In this document: positions 7,388-15,193 of the stretch, in pieces
Position numbering within the stretch: the stretch's first letter is position 1
Layout: every line of letters begins with the position of its first letter
Assembly (NCBI RefSeq): GCF_002116905.1
Contig: NZ_CP015118.1
Location: forward strand, 3,410,001-3,474,000
DNA: 64,000 nucleotides
DNA from: Piscinibacter gummiphilus
Lineage (GTDB): Bacteria > Pseudomonadota > Gammaproteobacteria > Burkholderiales > Burkholderiaceae_C
Direction of reading: 5' to 3'
The notes under the pieces: model-generated
Databases searched by the model: none
Told to the model about the DNA's origin: nothing
The model's input: the letters and a program-made list of their open reading frames with translations, nothing else
Made by a program: the position numbers and the translations under genes

Positions 7388-8371
7388 TCAGTAGCCGCGC
7401 GTGGCGTCCACCACGTTGCGCAGCGGCCGGCCCTCGCGGGCGCGCAGCAGGTTGTCGATCAGGATGTCGACGAGGCGGTGGGCCGAACGCGGCGTCTGGC
7501 CCGACGTGTGCGACGTGATCACCACGCCGGGCGTGCGCCACAGCGGCGACGTGGACGGCAACGGCTCGGGGTCGGTCACGTCGAGGCCGGCGCCCGCGAG
7601 GTGGCCCGAAGCCAGCGCCGCGAGCAGCGCGTCGGGGTCGACGATGGCGCCGCGGGCGATGTTGTAGACGTAGGCACCCGGCTTCACGCGCGCGAGGCGC
7701 TGCGCGTCGAAGAGCCGCTGCGTGGCGGCGGTGAGCGGCAGCGCGATGACGACGTGGTCGGCCGTGCCCAGCACCGTGTCGAGCGCGTCGAGGCCCACGA
7801 CCCGCTCGACACCCGCCGGCGCTTCGCCCACGGGGTCGCGCCGCACGCCGGTCACGCGCAGGCCCAGCGCCGCTGCCTTGCGCGCGATGGTGCCGCCGAT
7901 GGCGCCGAGCCCCACCACCACGAGCGTCTGCCCCTCGGCTTCGAACAGGTCCGGCACCGGTCCCTCGCGCCACGCCTGGCGCTGCTGCGCGGTGGCCAGC
8001 ACGGGCAGGTTGCGGGCGAACCCGAGCAGCAGCGCGAGCACGTGTTCGGCGATGTTCACCGTGTGCACGCCACTCGCGTTCGTCAGCACGACGGGGCTCG
8101 CGCGCAGCCGCGCGGTGAGGTGGCGATCGACGCCGGCGGAGGCGGTCTGGATCCAGCGCAGACCCGGGCCCGCGCCGAGCAGGTCGTCGACGGTGACGCC
8201 CTGGTGGCCCAGCAGCACCGCGTCGGCCTGGGCGACGGCCTTTCCCCAGTCGGCGGGGCCAGCCCGCACGAAACGCACTTCGGGGATGGCGTCGCGCAGC
8301 CGCTCGAACTCGGCATCGGGCAGCGGGTGAAGCAGTGCGAGCTGGCGGATCGGTGCGAGGGTCCGGGTCAT
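7388..8371 (-). CDS. D-2-hydroxyacid dehydrogenase
   Basis: A 327-residue NAD(P)-dependent D-2-hydroxyacid dehydrogenase (GhrA-like). The N-terminal substrate domain ends in IQTASAGVDRH; the nucleotide motif is VVVGLGAIGGTIA (GxGxxG). YNIARGAIVD carries the catalytic Arg region, and ITSHTSGQTPRSA carries the catalytic His. The substrate (glyoxylate, hydroxypyruvate or another 2-oxoacid) cannot be fixed from sequence. Its start overlaps by 4 bp the stop of the small HTH/alpha-CTD gene, so the two are translationally coupled. Confidence 0.9.
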   Translation of the reverse strand: MTRTLAPIRQLALLHPLPDAEFERLRDAIPEVRFVRAGPADWGKAVAQADAVLLGHQGVTVDDLLGAGPGLRWIQTASAGVDRHLTARLRASPVVLTNASGVHTVNIAEHVLALLLGFARNLPVLATAQQRQAWREGPVPDLFEAEGQTLVVVGLGAIGGTIARKAAALGLRVTGVRRDPVGEAPAGVERVVGLDALDTVLGTADHVVIALPLTAATQRLFDAQRLARVKPGAYVYNIARGAIVDPDALLAALASGHLAGAGLDVTDPEPLPSTSPLWRTPGVVITSHTSGQTPRSAHRLVDILIDNLLRAREGRPLRNVVDATRGY

Positions 8372-8766
8372 GGCGGGGACAGGTGGGGATCGGACGCGGG
8401 ACGCAGCAAGTCGCGTTCCCCGAGCGGGCCGCGCAGCGCTTCGAGCCAGCGTTCGATCTCCTCGACGCTCTTCTTGCCGAGGTTGCGCACCGAGTGCAGC
8501 CGGCCGGTCACGAGCGCCTCGGCCACGGTGTCCACCGTCAGGCTCTGCTTGCGCACGTACAGGAATTCGGCCTTCAGGCCGTTGGCGGTGCGCACGCTCA
8601 GGCGCGCGAACGGATCGGGGCTGCGCTCGCGCTGGCGCTCGGTGCGGGCGGTGGCCAGCAGCTGGCGCACCCGCTGTCGCGTGACGTGGAGTTCCTCGGC
8701 GATGTCGGCCACCGAGAGGCCGCGGGCGCGGAGGTCTTCCGCGCGCGAACATTTTTCACTGGGCAT
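8368..8766 (-). CDS. Small HTH protein with RNA polymerase alpha-CTD-like domain
   Basis: A 132-residue protein. Residues about 8-40 form a helix-turn-helix of resolvase/sigma-region-4 type (LSVADIAEELHVTRQRVRQL). Residues about 55-112 resemble the C-terminal domain of the RNA polymerase alpha subunit: LSVRTANGLKAE aligns with E. coli LTVRSANCLKAE, and NLGKKSVEEI with NLGKKSLTEI. The counterparts of alpha Arg265, Asn268, Gly296, Lys298, Ser299 and Glu302, which contact DNA, are kept; Cys269 is Gly. It is not the alpha subunit, having no N-terminal assembly domain. The start MPSEKCS was chosen because upstream codons show no domain. It is first in an operon with the dehydrogenase. It could bind UP-element-like DNA. 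Confidence 0.8.
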   Translation of the reverse strand: MPSEKCSRAEDLRARGLSVADIAEELHVTRQRVRQLLATARTERQRERSPDPFARLSVRTANGLKAEFLYVRKQSLTVDTVAEALVTGRLHSVRNLGKKSVEEIERWLEALRGPLGERDLLRPASDPHLSPP

Positions 8767-8802
8767 GATGGGGAATCCCTGGCCTTCGACGCCCGGAATC
8801 GA

Positions 8803-8817
8803 GCAACCGGCATGCCA
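8803..8817 (-). promoter_or_regulatory. Sigma-54 (-24/-12) promoter of the HTH/dehydrogenase operon
   Basis: On the minus strand TGGCAT-GCCGG-TTGC matches TGGCAC-N5-TTGC at nine of ten bases. The predicted start is near 8791, about 25 bp before the ATG of the small HTH gene. Position, orientation and match quality all support it. Confidence 0.6.
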
Positions 8818-9042
8818 CGGCGCGGTTGCGGGGGATCCAGCAGATGCGGGCCCCGCGGTGTGCCGATCCCAGCAAGCCGCCCGCGGGAACCCGCCGGCCG
8901 CCGCTGCATTCCAGCCACCCGCCCTGGCGCGAATCCCCAATTCCCGGGGGTTCGGTCGAGGCATCGTCCTACAAGCGACGGCGGGGCGATGGCGATACTG
9001 GAACCAGGTGGCCGGCGGATCGGACCACCGGGGAGCCATGAG

Positions 9043-9378
9043 ATGAACCATCGACCAGGGAAGACGCCGGAGGGCGGCAGGGTCCGCCCCGACATCGCGT
9101 CACACGACGAACGCGTGCGGGCGCTGCACGACAGCTACCTCGGCGAGCTCGCCGCCACCGTGCCCGCCGAGCCGCCGCTGACGGACGCCGAGCGGTACCG
9201 CTGGATCCGCGCGAACCGCGGCAGCACGCTGATCACCGACGCGCTGCTCAGCGCCGACTTCGATTCCGACTTCGACGCGCAGATCGACGCGGCCGTGCGC
9301 GCGCATCGCGCCGGGCGGCACCTGCCGCTGCCGGTCAAGCCGCAGCGGCAGATGTACGGCCGGCGCCGCACCGACTGA
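9043..9378 (+). CDS. Hypothetical protein, 111 residues
   Basis: I do not recognise this protein. It is soluble and charged, with many Asp and Arg residues; a central stretch TDAERYRWIRANRGSTLITD looks helical, followed by LLSADFDSDFDAQIDAAVRA and a basic C-terminus (KPQRQMYGRRRTD). The start at 9043 has GGGGAG eight bases upstream; an in-frame ATG at 8989 would add 18 residues. It lies between a divergent HTH operon and a convergent nitroreductase, and there is no sigma-54 match before it. Composition matches the neighbouring genes, which supports a real gene. Confidence 0.6.
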   Translation: MNHRPGKTPEGGRVRPDIASHDERVRALHDSYLGELAATVPAEPPLTDAERYRWIRANRGSTLITDALLSADFDSDFDAQIDAAVRAHRAGRHLPLPVKPQRQMYGRRRTD

Positions 9379-9387
9379 CCGAGCCGG

Positions 9388-9993
9388 TCAGGCGTCGAAG
9401 GCGAAATGCCCTTCGGCCACCAGTTCCGACAGCGGACGCCGCGGGCTCGGCACCTCGCGTGCCTGCAGCGATTCGGAGAGCACCGACTTGTCCGCCTGCT
9501 TGCCGATGGCGACCACCGCCTCCAGCGCGTAGTCGGCGGGCACTCCGAGGTTCGAGCGCATCACGTCGCGGTCGAAGCCACCCACCCCGTGCACGTGCCA
9601 GCCCGCCAGCGTGGCCTGGAACGCCAGGCTCGCCCAGGCCGCGCCCGCGTCGAACGAATGCGACACCACCGGCGCCAGCTCGGTCTTGCCGGGCGGCAGC
9701 CACACGGTGCGCGACAGCACCACCACTAGCGCGGAAGCGCGCGTGGCCCAGGCCTGGTTGAACGGCAGCAGGGCCTCGAAGATCGGCGCCCACGCCTCGG
9801 TGTCGCGGCGCGCGAACACGAACCGCCACGGCTGGGCGTTGAACGCCGACGGCGCCCAGCGGGCGGCCTCGAAGAAGCTCTGCAGCGTGGCCGGGTCGAT
9901 GGCCTCGCCGGTGAAGGCGCGCGGCGACCAGCGGCGGGTGAACAGCGGATCGATGGGATGGCCGGGTTCGCGGGGAGAGGAGGAAGCAGTCAT
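9388..9993 (-). CDS. Nitroreductase family FMN oxidoreductase
   Basis: A 201-residue nitroreductase-fold protein: FTRRWSPRAFTGEAI and RWAPSAFNAQPWRFVFARR bind FMN in this family, and a C-terminal IGKQADK-SV segment closes the site. Nitroreductase-like enzymes reduce nitro or quinone compounds with NAD(P)H, and some reduce free flavin. It is transcribed away from an FMN-dependent monooxygenase, and both face -24/-12 elements in the shared 260-bp gap. A role as partner flavin reductase is therefore plausible but unproven. The start MTASSSPRE has no clear ribosome site. Confidence 0.87.
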   Translation of the reverse strand: MTASSSPREPGHPIDPLFTRRWSPRAFTGEAIDPATLQSFFEAARWAPSAFNAQPWRFVFARRDTEAWAPIFEALLPFNQAWATRASALVVVLSRTVWLPPGKTELAPVVSHSFDAGAAWASLAFQATLAGWHVHGVGGFDRDVMRSNLGVPADYALEAVVAIGKQADKSVLSESLQAREVPSPRRPLSELVAEGHFAFDA

Positions 9994-10037
9994 GGGAGGG
10001 GTGTGAGGAAGGCGCCATTCGCGCGCGACAGGCGCAT

Positions 10038-10052
10038 GCGATTGTCGTGCCA
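10038..10052 (-). promoter_or_regulatory. Sigma-54 (-24/-12) promoter of the nitroreductase gene
   Basis: On the minus strand TGGCAC-GACAA-TCGC has a perfect -24 hexamer and one mismatch in the -12 element. The predicted transcription start is near 10026, 33 bp before the nitroreductase ATG. Confidence 0.6.
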
Positions 10053-10107
10053 GCTGCCTCCGCACCACCCCGGACTCGCCGTGCGATCGCCCTGCTGACA
10101 CCCCTGC

Positions 10108-10142
10108 GTTGGCGAACCACCATCGGCTGTCGGCGAGCCAAC
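10108..10142. promoter_or_regulatory. Inverted repeat midway between two divergent sigma-54 promoters
   Basis: GTTGGC (10108-10113) and its reverse complement GCCAAC (10137-10142) are separated by 23 bp. Extended to 11 bp, the two half-sites agree at 8 positions. The centre (10125) is within a few bases of the midpoint between the two -24 elements, at about 100 bp from each predicted start. That is a usual enhancer distance for sigma-54 activators, so a shared activator site is inferred. Confidence 0.4.
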
Positions 10143-10202
10143 ACGCCGGGTCTCCCGCTGCTGGCTGCGCAACAACCCGTCGCGTTTCGCGGCTGTTTCG
10201 AC

Positions 10203-10217
10203 TGGCACACCGCTTGC
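10203..10217 (+). promoter_or_regulatory. Sigma-54 (-24/-12) promoter of the monooxygenase operon
   Basis: TGGCAC-ACCGC-TTGC is a perfect match to the ten defined bases of the -24/-12 consensus. The predicted start is near 10229, 25 bp before the ATG of the monooxygenase. This is the strongest such site in the window. Confidence 0.78.
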
Positions 10218-10253
10218 GCTGATGCCCACGTCCCCTCACGACAAGAGACCCAC

Positions 10254-11609
10254 ATGAGCGACAGAAAACTGCGCCTCGGCGCGTTCATCATGGCCACCGG
10301 CCACCACATCGCCGCCTGGCGCCATCCCGGCTCGCAGATCGACTCGGGCGTCAACATCGACCACTACATCGAGGTCGCGAAGCTGGCCGAGCGCGGCCTG
10401 TTCGACCAGGTGTTCGTGGCCGACAGCCCGGGGGTCGCGAACCGGGGCGACGACGAGTCGTTCAGCCGCTACGGCCGCTCCTCGTATTTCGAGCCGGTCA
10501 CGCTGTGGTCGGCGCTCTCCGCCGTCACGAAACACATCGGGTTCGTCGCCACCGCCTCCACCACGTACGAGGACCCATTCCTGCTCGCGCGCAAGTTCGC
10601 GTCGCTCGACCACCTCAGCAAGGGCCGCGCGGCCTGGAACGTGGTGACGACCGGGTCCGACCAGGTCCACGGCAACTTCGGGCTCGACGCCCACCCCGAC
10701 CCCGAGGTGCGCTACGAGCGCGCCCGCGAGTTCATCGACGTGGCCAAGGGCCTGTGGGACAGCTTCGAGGACGACGCCTTCGTCCGCGACCCGAAGAGCG
10801 GCGTGTACCTCGACCCGTCGAAGCTGCACGCCGTGAACCACCACGGCAAGCACTTCAAGGTCTCGGGCCCGCTGAACCTCGAGCGGCCGCCGCAGGGCTA
10901 CCCGGTGATCGTGCAGGCCGGGTCGTCCGAGCCCGGCCGCGAACTCGCGGCGGCCACGGCCGAGGCCATCTTCACCGCGTGGACCAGCCTCGCGGAAGCC
11001 CAGGCCTTCTACCGCGACGTCAAGGGCCGCCTCGCGAAGTACGGCCGCCGTCCCGACCAGTTGCTGATCCTGCCCGGCATCTCGCCGGTGGTGGGGCGCA
11101 CCGAGGCCGAGGCGCAGGCGAAGTGGGCGGAGTTGCAAGGCCTCATCCACCCGTCGGTGGGCCTGGGCGCCCTCGCGCCGTTCTGGCCCGGCGAGGACCT
11201 GCGCCGATGGAACCTCGACGCACCGCCGCCGTACTACCCCGAGAAGCCGGCCGGGAGCAACAGCCGCCACCACGTCGTGATCGAACTCGCCCGCCGCGAG
11301 CGCTTCACGGTGCGCCAGCTCTACGAGTACCTCGCCGGCGCACGCGGCCACTGGGTCGTGGTGGGCACGCCCGGGAAGATCGCCGACGAGATCCAGTCGT
11401 GGTTCGAGAACGAGGCCGCCGACGGCTTCAACGTGATGCCGCCGGTGCTGCCCGCATCGCTCCACGACTTCGTCGAACTCGTCGTGCCCGAGTTGCAGCG
11501 CCGCGGCCTGTTCCGCACCGCGTACGAAGGCACCACGCTGCGCGAGAACCTCGGACTCGACCGTCCGCAGAACCAGTTCACGCTGGCCCGCCAGGCCAAG
11601 GCCGCCTGA
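10254..11609 (+). CDS. NtaA/SnaA/DmoA-family FMN-dependent monooxygenase
   Basis: A 451-residue bacterial-luciferase-like monooxygenase of the NtaA/SnaA/DmoA group, whose members use reduced flavin and O2 on nitrilotriacetate, dimethyl sulfide and similar compounds. Visible marks are LRLGAFIMATGHHIAAWRHP at the N-terminus, FSRYGRSSYFEPVTLWSAL, the conserved GRAAWNVVTT and PVIVQAGSSEPGRELAA, and a C-terminal GFNVMPP. Length is normal for the group. It is first in an operon of six genes (22 bp to the next), which provides redox proteins and an ABC importer. The substrate is unknown; an organosulfur compound is inferred from the sulfonate-type importer and the SfnR-like regulator nearby. Confidence 0.9.
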   Translation: MSDRKLRLGAFIMATGHHIAAWRHPGSQIDSGVNIDHYIEVAKLAERGLFDQVFVADSPGVANRGDDESFSRYGRSSYFEPVTLWSALSAVTKHIGFVATASTTYEDPFLLARKFASLDHLSKGRAAWNVVTTGSDQVHGNFGLDAHPDPEVRYERAREFIDVAKGLWDSFEDDAFVRDPKSGVYLDPSKLHAVNHHGKHFKVSGPLNLERPPQGYPVIVQAGSSEPGRELAAATAEAIFTAWTSLAEAQAFYRDVKGRLAKYGRRPDQLLILPGISPVVGRTEAEAQAKWAELQGLIHPSVGLGALAPFWPGEDLRRWNLDAPPPYYPEKPAGSNSRHHVVIELARRERFTVRQLYEYLAGARGHWVVVGTPGKIADEIQSWFENEAADGFNVMPPVLPASLHDFVELVVPELQRRGLFRTAYEGTTLRENLGLDRPQNQFTLARQAKAA

Positions 11610-11631
11610 CCCCACCCCACCGGAGACGACC

Positions 11632-13233
11632 ATGACCTCTTCCCGCGACAGCGATTCGCTCCAGGCCGACGTGCTCGTGATCGGCGGCGGCCCGGCCGGC
11701 ACCTGGGCCGCCTGGCAGGCCGCGCGCGACGGTGCCACCGTCGTGCTCGCCGACAAGGGCTACGTCGGCACCTCCGGTGCCACGGCACCGTCCGGCACCG
11801 GCGTCTGGTACGTGGAACCCGAGGCCGTCGCACGCGAGAACGCGCTGGCTGCGCGCGAAGCGCTCGGCGGCCACCTCGCCGACCGCGACTGGGGCCATCG
11901 CGTGCTCGACCAGACCTACATCAACCTGCAGCGCGTCGCCGACTGGGGCTACCCGTTCCCGGTCGACGAACACGGCGTGCAGCGGCGCACGTCCCTGCAG
12001 GGCCCCGACTACATGAAGCTGATGCGCCGCGTGGTGCGCCAGGTGGGCGTGAAGGTGCTCGACCACAGCCCGGCGCTGGAGCTGCTGACCGACGGCGACG
12101 GCGCCGTGGTGGGTGCCCGCGGCCTGAGCCGCCTCGGCGCGGCCCGCGACTGGACCGTGCGCGCGAAGGCCGTGGTGATCGCCACCGGCGGCTGCGCCTT
12201 CCTGTCGAAGGCGCTCGGCTGCAACGTGCTGACCGGCGACGGCCACCTGATGGCCGCCGAGACCGGCGCCGAGTTCTCCGGCATGGAGTTCTCGAACGCC
12301 TACGGCCTCGGCCCCGCGCATTCGTCGGTGACGAAGTCGGCCTTCTACCGCTGGGCCACGTTCCGCTACGCCGACGGCTCGGTGATCGACGGCGCCGGCT
12401 CCAAGCACGGCCGGAGTGTCATCGCGAAGCACCTGCAGGCCGGCACACCGGTCTACGCCCTGCTGGACCTCGCGAACGAGGAGGAACGCCGCTTCGCCCG
12501 CGGCGCGCAGCCCAACTTCTTCCTGCCGTTCGATCGCATCGGGGTCGACCCGTTCACGCAGCAGTTCCAGGTGACGCTGCGGCTCGAGGGCACGGTTCGC
12601 GGCACGGGCGGCCTGCGCATCGTCGACGAACGCTGCGCCACCACCGTGCCGGGCCTCTTCGCCGCGGGCGACGCGGCCACGCGCGAACTCATCTGCGGCG
12701 CCTTCACCGGCGGCGGCAGCCACAACGCCGCGTGGGCCACCTCGTCAGGCACCTGGGCCGGCGCGGGGGCTGCCGCATTCGCGAAGACGGCTGGGGCGCT
12801 CGCACACACCCGCCCGGTCCGCCGCGACGACCGCGCCGGGCTGGATGGGCCGCGCGTGCTCGACAGCACCGGGCTGATCGCAGCGGTGCAACGCGAGGTG
12901 TTCCCGTACGACCGCAACCTGTTCCGCGACCCCGCCACGCTGCGCGACTCGCTCGTGCGCCTCGACGGCTACTGGGAACACCTGCGGGGCGCCGGTTCGG
13001 CCACGGACCGGCTGCGCGCCCGCGAGGCCGCGGCGATGGTGGCGACGGCCCGCTGGATGTACCGCAGCGCCCTCGCCCGCGACGAGAGCCGCGGCATGCA
13101 CAAGCGGACCGACCGACCCGCGACCGACCCGTCGCAGCGCCACCACGTGCTGAGCGGTGGACTGGACGCGGTGTGGACCCGCCCCCACCGCTCGGCTGCA
13201 CACGAACAGCCCTTCCTCGCGGAGGCCGCATGA
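11632..13233 (+). CDS. FAD-dependent oxidoreductase, Apr/fumarate-reductase-like flavoprotein
   Basis: A 533-residue flavoprotein of the succinate dehydrogenase/fumarate reductase/adenylylsulfate reductase alpha family. It has an N-terminal Rossmann motif (VLVIGGGPAGTWAAWQA), the capping-domain FAD contact GDGHLMAAETGAEFSGME, and a late FAD motif GLFAAGDAATRELICGAFTG. The next gene is a two-cluster ferredoxin overlapping by 4 bp, which parallels an AprA-AprB pair. Dissimilatory adenylylsulfate reductase itself is unlikely: the C-terminus differs and no sat or qmo genes are present. A redox step on an organosulfur compound or electron delivery to the monooxygenase is inferred. Confidence 0.85.
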   Translation: MTSSRDSDSLQADVLVIGGGPAGTWAAWQAARDGATVVLADKGYVGTSGATAPSGTGVWYVEPEAVARENALAAREALGGHLADRDWGHRVLDQTYINLQRVADWGYPFPVDEHGVQRRTSLQGPDYMKLMRRVVRQVGVKVLDHSPALELLTDGDGAVVGARGLSRLGAARDWTVRAKAVVIATGGCAFLSKALGCNVLTGDGHLMAAETGAEFSGMEFSNAYGLGPAHSSVTKSAFYRWATFRYADGSVIDGAGSKHGRSVIAKHLQAGTPVYALLDLANEEERRFARGAQPNFFLPFDRIGVDPFTQQFQVTLRLEGTVRGTGGLRIVDERCATTVPGLFAAGDAATRELICGAFTGGGSHNAAWATSSGTWAGAGAAAFAKTAGALAHTRPVRRDDRAGLDGPRVLDSTGLIAAVQREVFPYDRNLFRDPATLRDSLVRLDGYWEHLRGAGSATDRLRAREAAAMVATARWMYRSALARDESRGMHKRTDRPATDPSQRHHVLSGGLDAVWTRPHRSAAHEQPFLAEAA

Positions 13234-13550
13234 TCGAACTCGTGAGCGAAGACCGCTGCACCGGCTGCGACCTGTGCGTGCAGGTGTGCCCCACCCACGT
13301 CTTCGATGCCGTGCCCGGCGGCATCCCCGTGATCGCGCGCAAGCACGACTGCCAGACCTGTTTCATGTGCGAGGCCTGGTGCCCCGTCGACGCGCTGTAC
13401 GTGGCGCCGTTCGCCGAGGAGGAGCAGGTGGTGGACGAGGCCGAGCTGGCCGGCAACGCGCTGCTGGGCAGCTACCGGCGCACGATCGGCTGGGCGCCCG
13501 GCACCCGCGGCACGGTCGTCGACCACAGCTTCCGCGTGTTGCGCGGCTGA
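13230..13550 (+). CDS. 2x[4Fe-4S] ferredoxin, AprB-like
   Basis: A 106-residue ferredoxin. Two complete cluster motifs, CTGCDLCVQVCP and CQTCFMCEAWCP (CxxCxxCxxxCP), lie within the first 55 residues, followed by a tail of about 45 residues (RRTIGWAPGTRGTVVDHSF) that could dock on the flavoprotein. The start codon overlaps the stop of the flavoprotein gene (ATGA), indicating coupled translation and a 1:1 complex. It is probably cytoplasmic, as there is no signal peptide. Confidence 0.92.
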   Translation: MIELVSEDRCTGCDLCVQVCPTHVFDAVPGGIPVIARKHDCQTCFMCEAWCPVDALYVAPFAEEEQVVDEAELAGNALLGSYRRTIGWAPGTRGTVVDHSFRVLRG

Positions 13551-13556
13551 CCTCGA

Positions 13557-14387
13557 ATGACCTCCACCACCGCCAGCCTCCCGCTCGCCACCGCCGCGGT
13601 GACCTCCGCGCGCGCCTCGCCCTGGCGCCGCCGCGGCGTCGGCCTGCTGCTCGCCTGGCCGTTCCCGCTGGCCGTCCTGCTGCTGTGGCAGCTGGGCGCG
13701 CAGTTCGAATGGATCCCGCCGCAGATCCTGCCCGCGCCGCTCGTGGTCGCGCAGACGTTCTCGGACCTGTGGGCCACGGGCGAGTTGCAGGACCACCTGC
13801 TGATCAGCCTCGCCCGCGTGCTGTACGGCTTTTCCCTGGGCACCGGCCTCGGGCTGCTGCTGGGGGTGTCGATGGGCCTGTCACCAGTGGTCAAGGACTA
13901 CCTGTACCCCACGTTCCGCGTGTTCGCCCAGGTGCCGTCGCTCGGCTGGCTGCCGCTGCTGATGATGCTGGTGGGCATCGACGAGGCGCTCAAGATCATC
14001 CTGATCGCCAAGGCCGCCTTCGTGCCGGTGACGATGAACACGTACAACGGCCTGCGCAACGTGCCCACGAGCCTGATCGAGGTGTCGAAGGTGTTCCGAT
14101 TCACGCGCTGGCAACTGCTGCGGCATGTCGTGTTCCCCGCCGCGTTCCCGACGCTGTGGACCGGCATCCGCTACGGCCTCACGCACGCCTGGCTCGCCCT
14201 CGTCGCCGTGGAATTGCTCGCGTCCAGCGAAGGGCTCGGCTTCCTGATCGTCTACGGCCGTCAGCTGTTCCAGCTCGACGTGGTGCTGACGGCCGTCGTC
14301 GTGGTGGGCGCGGTGGGCTTCGCACTCGACAAGGTGCTGGCCCTCGTCGAGGGCCGGCTGCTGCGGTGGCGCCGCGAGGCGTTCTGA
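13557..14387 (+). CDS. ABC transporter permease, SsuC/TauC type
   Basis: A 276-residue inner-membrane permease of the BPD_transp_1 class with about six hydrophobic segments. The cytoplasmic ATPase-docking loop reads EVSKVFRFTRWQLLRHVVFP, the EAA motif of the sulfonate/nitrate/taurine family. It begins 6 bp after the ferredoxin and pairs with a second permease 14 bp downstream, so the membrane part is probably a heterodimer instead of the usual SsuC homodimer. The substrate is inferred to be a sulfonate or related anion. Confidence 0.92.
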   Translation: MTSTTASLPLATAAVTSARASPWRRRGVGLLLAWPFPLAVLLLWQLGAQFEWIPPQILPAPLVVAQTFSDLWATGELQDHLLISLARVLYGFSLGTGLGLLLGVSMGLSPVVKDYLYPTFRVFAQVPSLGWLPLLMMLVGIDEALKIILIAKAAFVPVTMNTYNGLRNVPTSLIEVSKVFRFTRWQLLRHVVFPAAFPTLWTGIRYGLTHAWLALVAVELLASSEGLGFLIVYGRQLFQLDVVLTAVVVVGAVGFALDKVLALVEGRLLRWRREAF

Positions 14388-14401
14388 ATGGAGGACACGC
14401 G

Positions 14402-15178
14402 ATGAATCCCACCGTGCGCACCGTCCTGCGCGGCGCCGCCCTCCCCGCCCTGCTCCTCGGCACCTGGTGGGCCGCCTTCCGCTTCGGCTGGACCGACACG
14501 AAACTCTTCGTGCCGCCCTCCGAGGTGTGGCACACCGCGGTGCGGCTCGCCGAAAACGGGTACCTGTGGACGTCGCTGCAGGCGAGCCTCGGGCGTTTCC
14601 TCGCAGGCTTCGTCATCGGGTCCATCGCCGGCACGGTGGTGGGCACGGCGCTCGGGCTGTCGCGCCGCTTCGAGCAGCTCATCGGCCCGTCCCTGCACAC
14701 CGTGAAGCAGGTGTCGCTGCTGGCCTGGATCCCGCTGATCTCGGTGTGGTTCGGCCTTGGCGACCCCGCCAAGATCGCCTTCCTTTCGCTGGCCGCGTTC
14801 TTCCCCGTCACCCTGAACACGTTCGAGGGCATCCGCAGCGTGCCGCGCGACTTGACCGAGGTGGCCCGGGTGTTCGCGTTCTCCCGCGCCCAGCTGCTGC
14901 GCCACGTGGTGCTGCCCGCGGCGCTCCCGTCGATCTTCACGGGCATCTACCTCGGCCTGCTCTACGCGTGGCTCGCGACCCTCGGGGCCGAGTACCTGCT
15001 GACGTCCGGCAAGGGCATCGGCAACCTGCTGACCGACGGGCGCGAGCACTTCTGGATGGACCAGGTGCTGCTCGGTGTCGTGATCGTCGGGCTCGTCGGC
15101 TTCGCGATCAACCTCGTCGCCACCCGTTTGGAAGCCCGCACCCTCGCGTGGCGCGGCCGCTCCACCGCGCAGTTCTGA
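14402..15178 (+). CDS. ABC transporter permease, SsuC/TauC type (second subunit)
   Basis: A 258-residue permease homologous to the preceding one, with the EAA loop EVARVFAFSRAQLLRHVVLP and about six membrane segments. The start MNPTVRTVLRGA is preceded by GGAGG. The two permeases and the ATPase form a tight block (gaps of 14 and 15 bp). No binding-protein gene lies in this operon; the only candidate nearby is the one at 5.3-6.4 kb. Confidence 0.92.
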   Translation: MNPTVRTVLRGAALPALLLGTWWAAFRFGWTDTKLFVPPSEVWHTAVRLAENGYLWTSLQASLGRFLAGFVIGSIAGTVVGTALGLSRRFEQLIGPSLHTVKQVSLLAWIPLISVWFGLGDPAKIAFLSLAAFFPVTLNTFEGIRSVPRDLTEVARVFAFSRAQLLRHVVLPAALPSIFTGIYLGLLYAWLATLGAEYLLTSGKGIGNLLTDGREHFWMDQVLLGVVIVGLVGFAINLVATRLEARTLAWRGRSTAQF

Positions 15179-15193
15179 ACCCAAGGAATTCCC

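Noticed and set aside
11632..13550. Bona fide dissimilatory adenylylsulfate reductase (aprAB)
   Set aside because: The flavoprotein is shorter than AprA, the ferredoxin tail differs, and no sat, qmo or dsr genes are present in the window.
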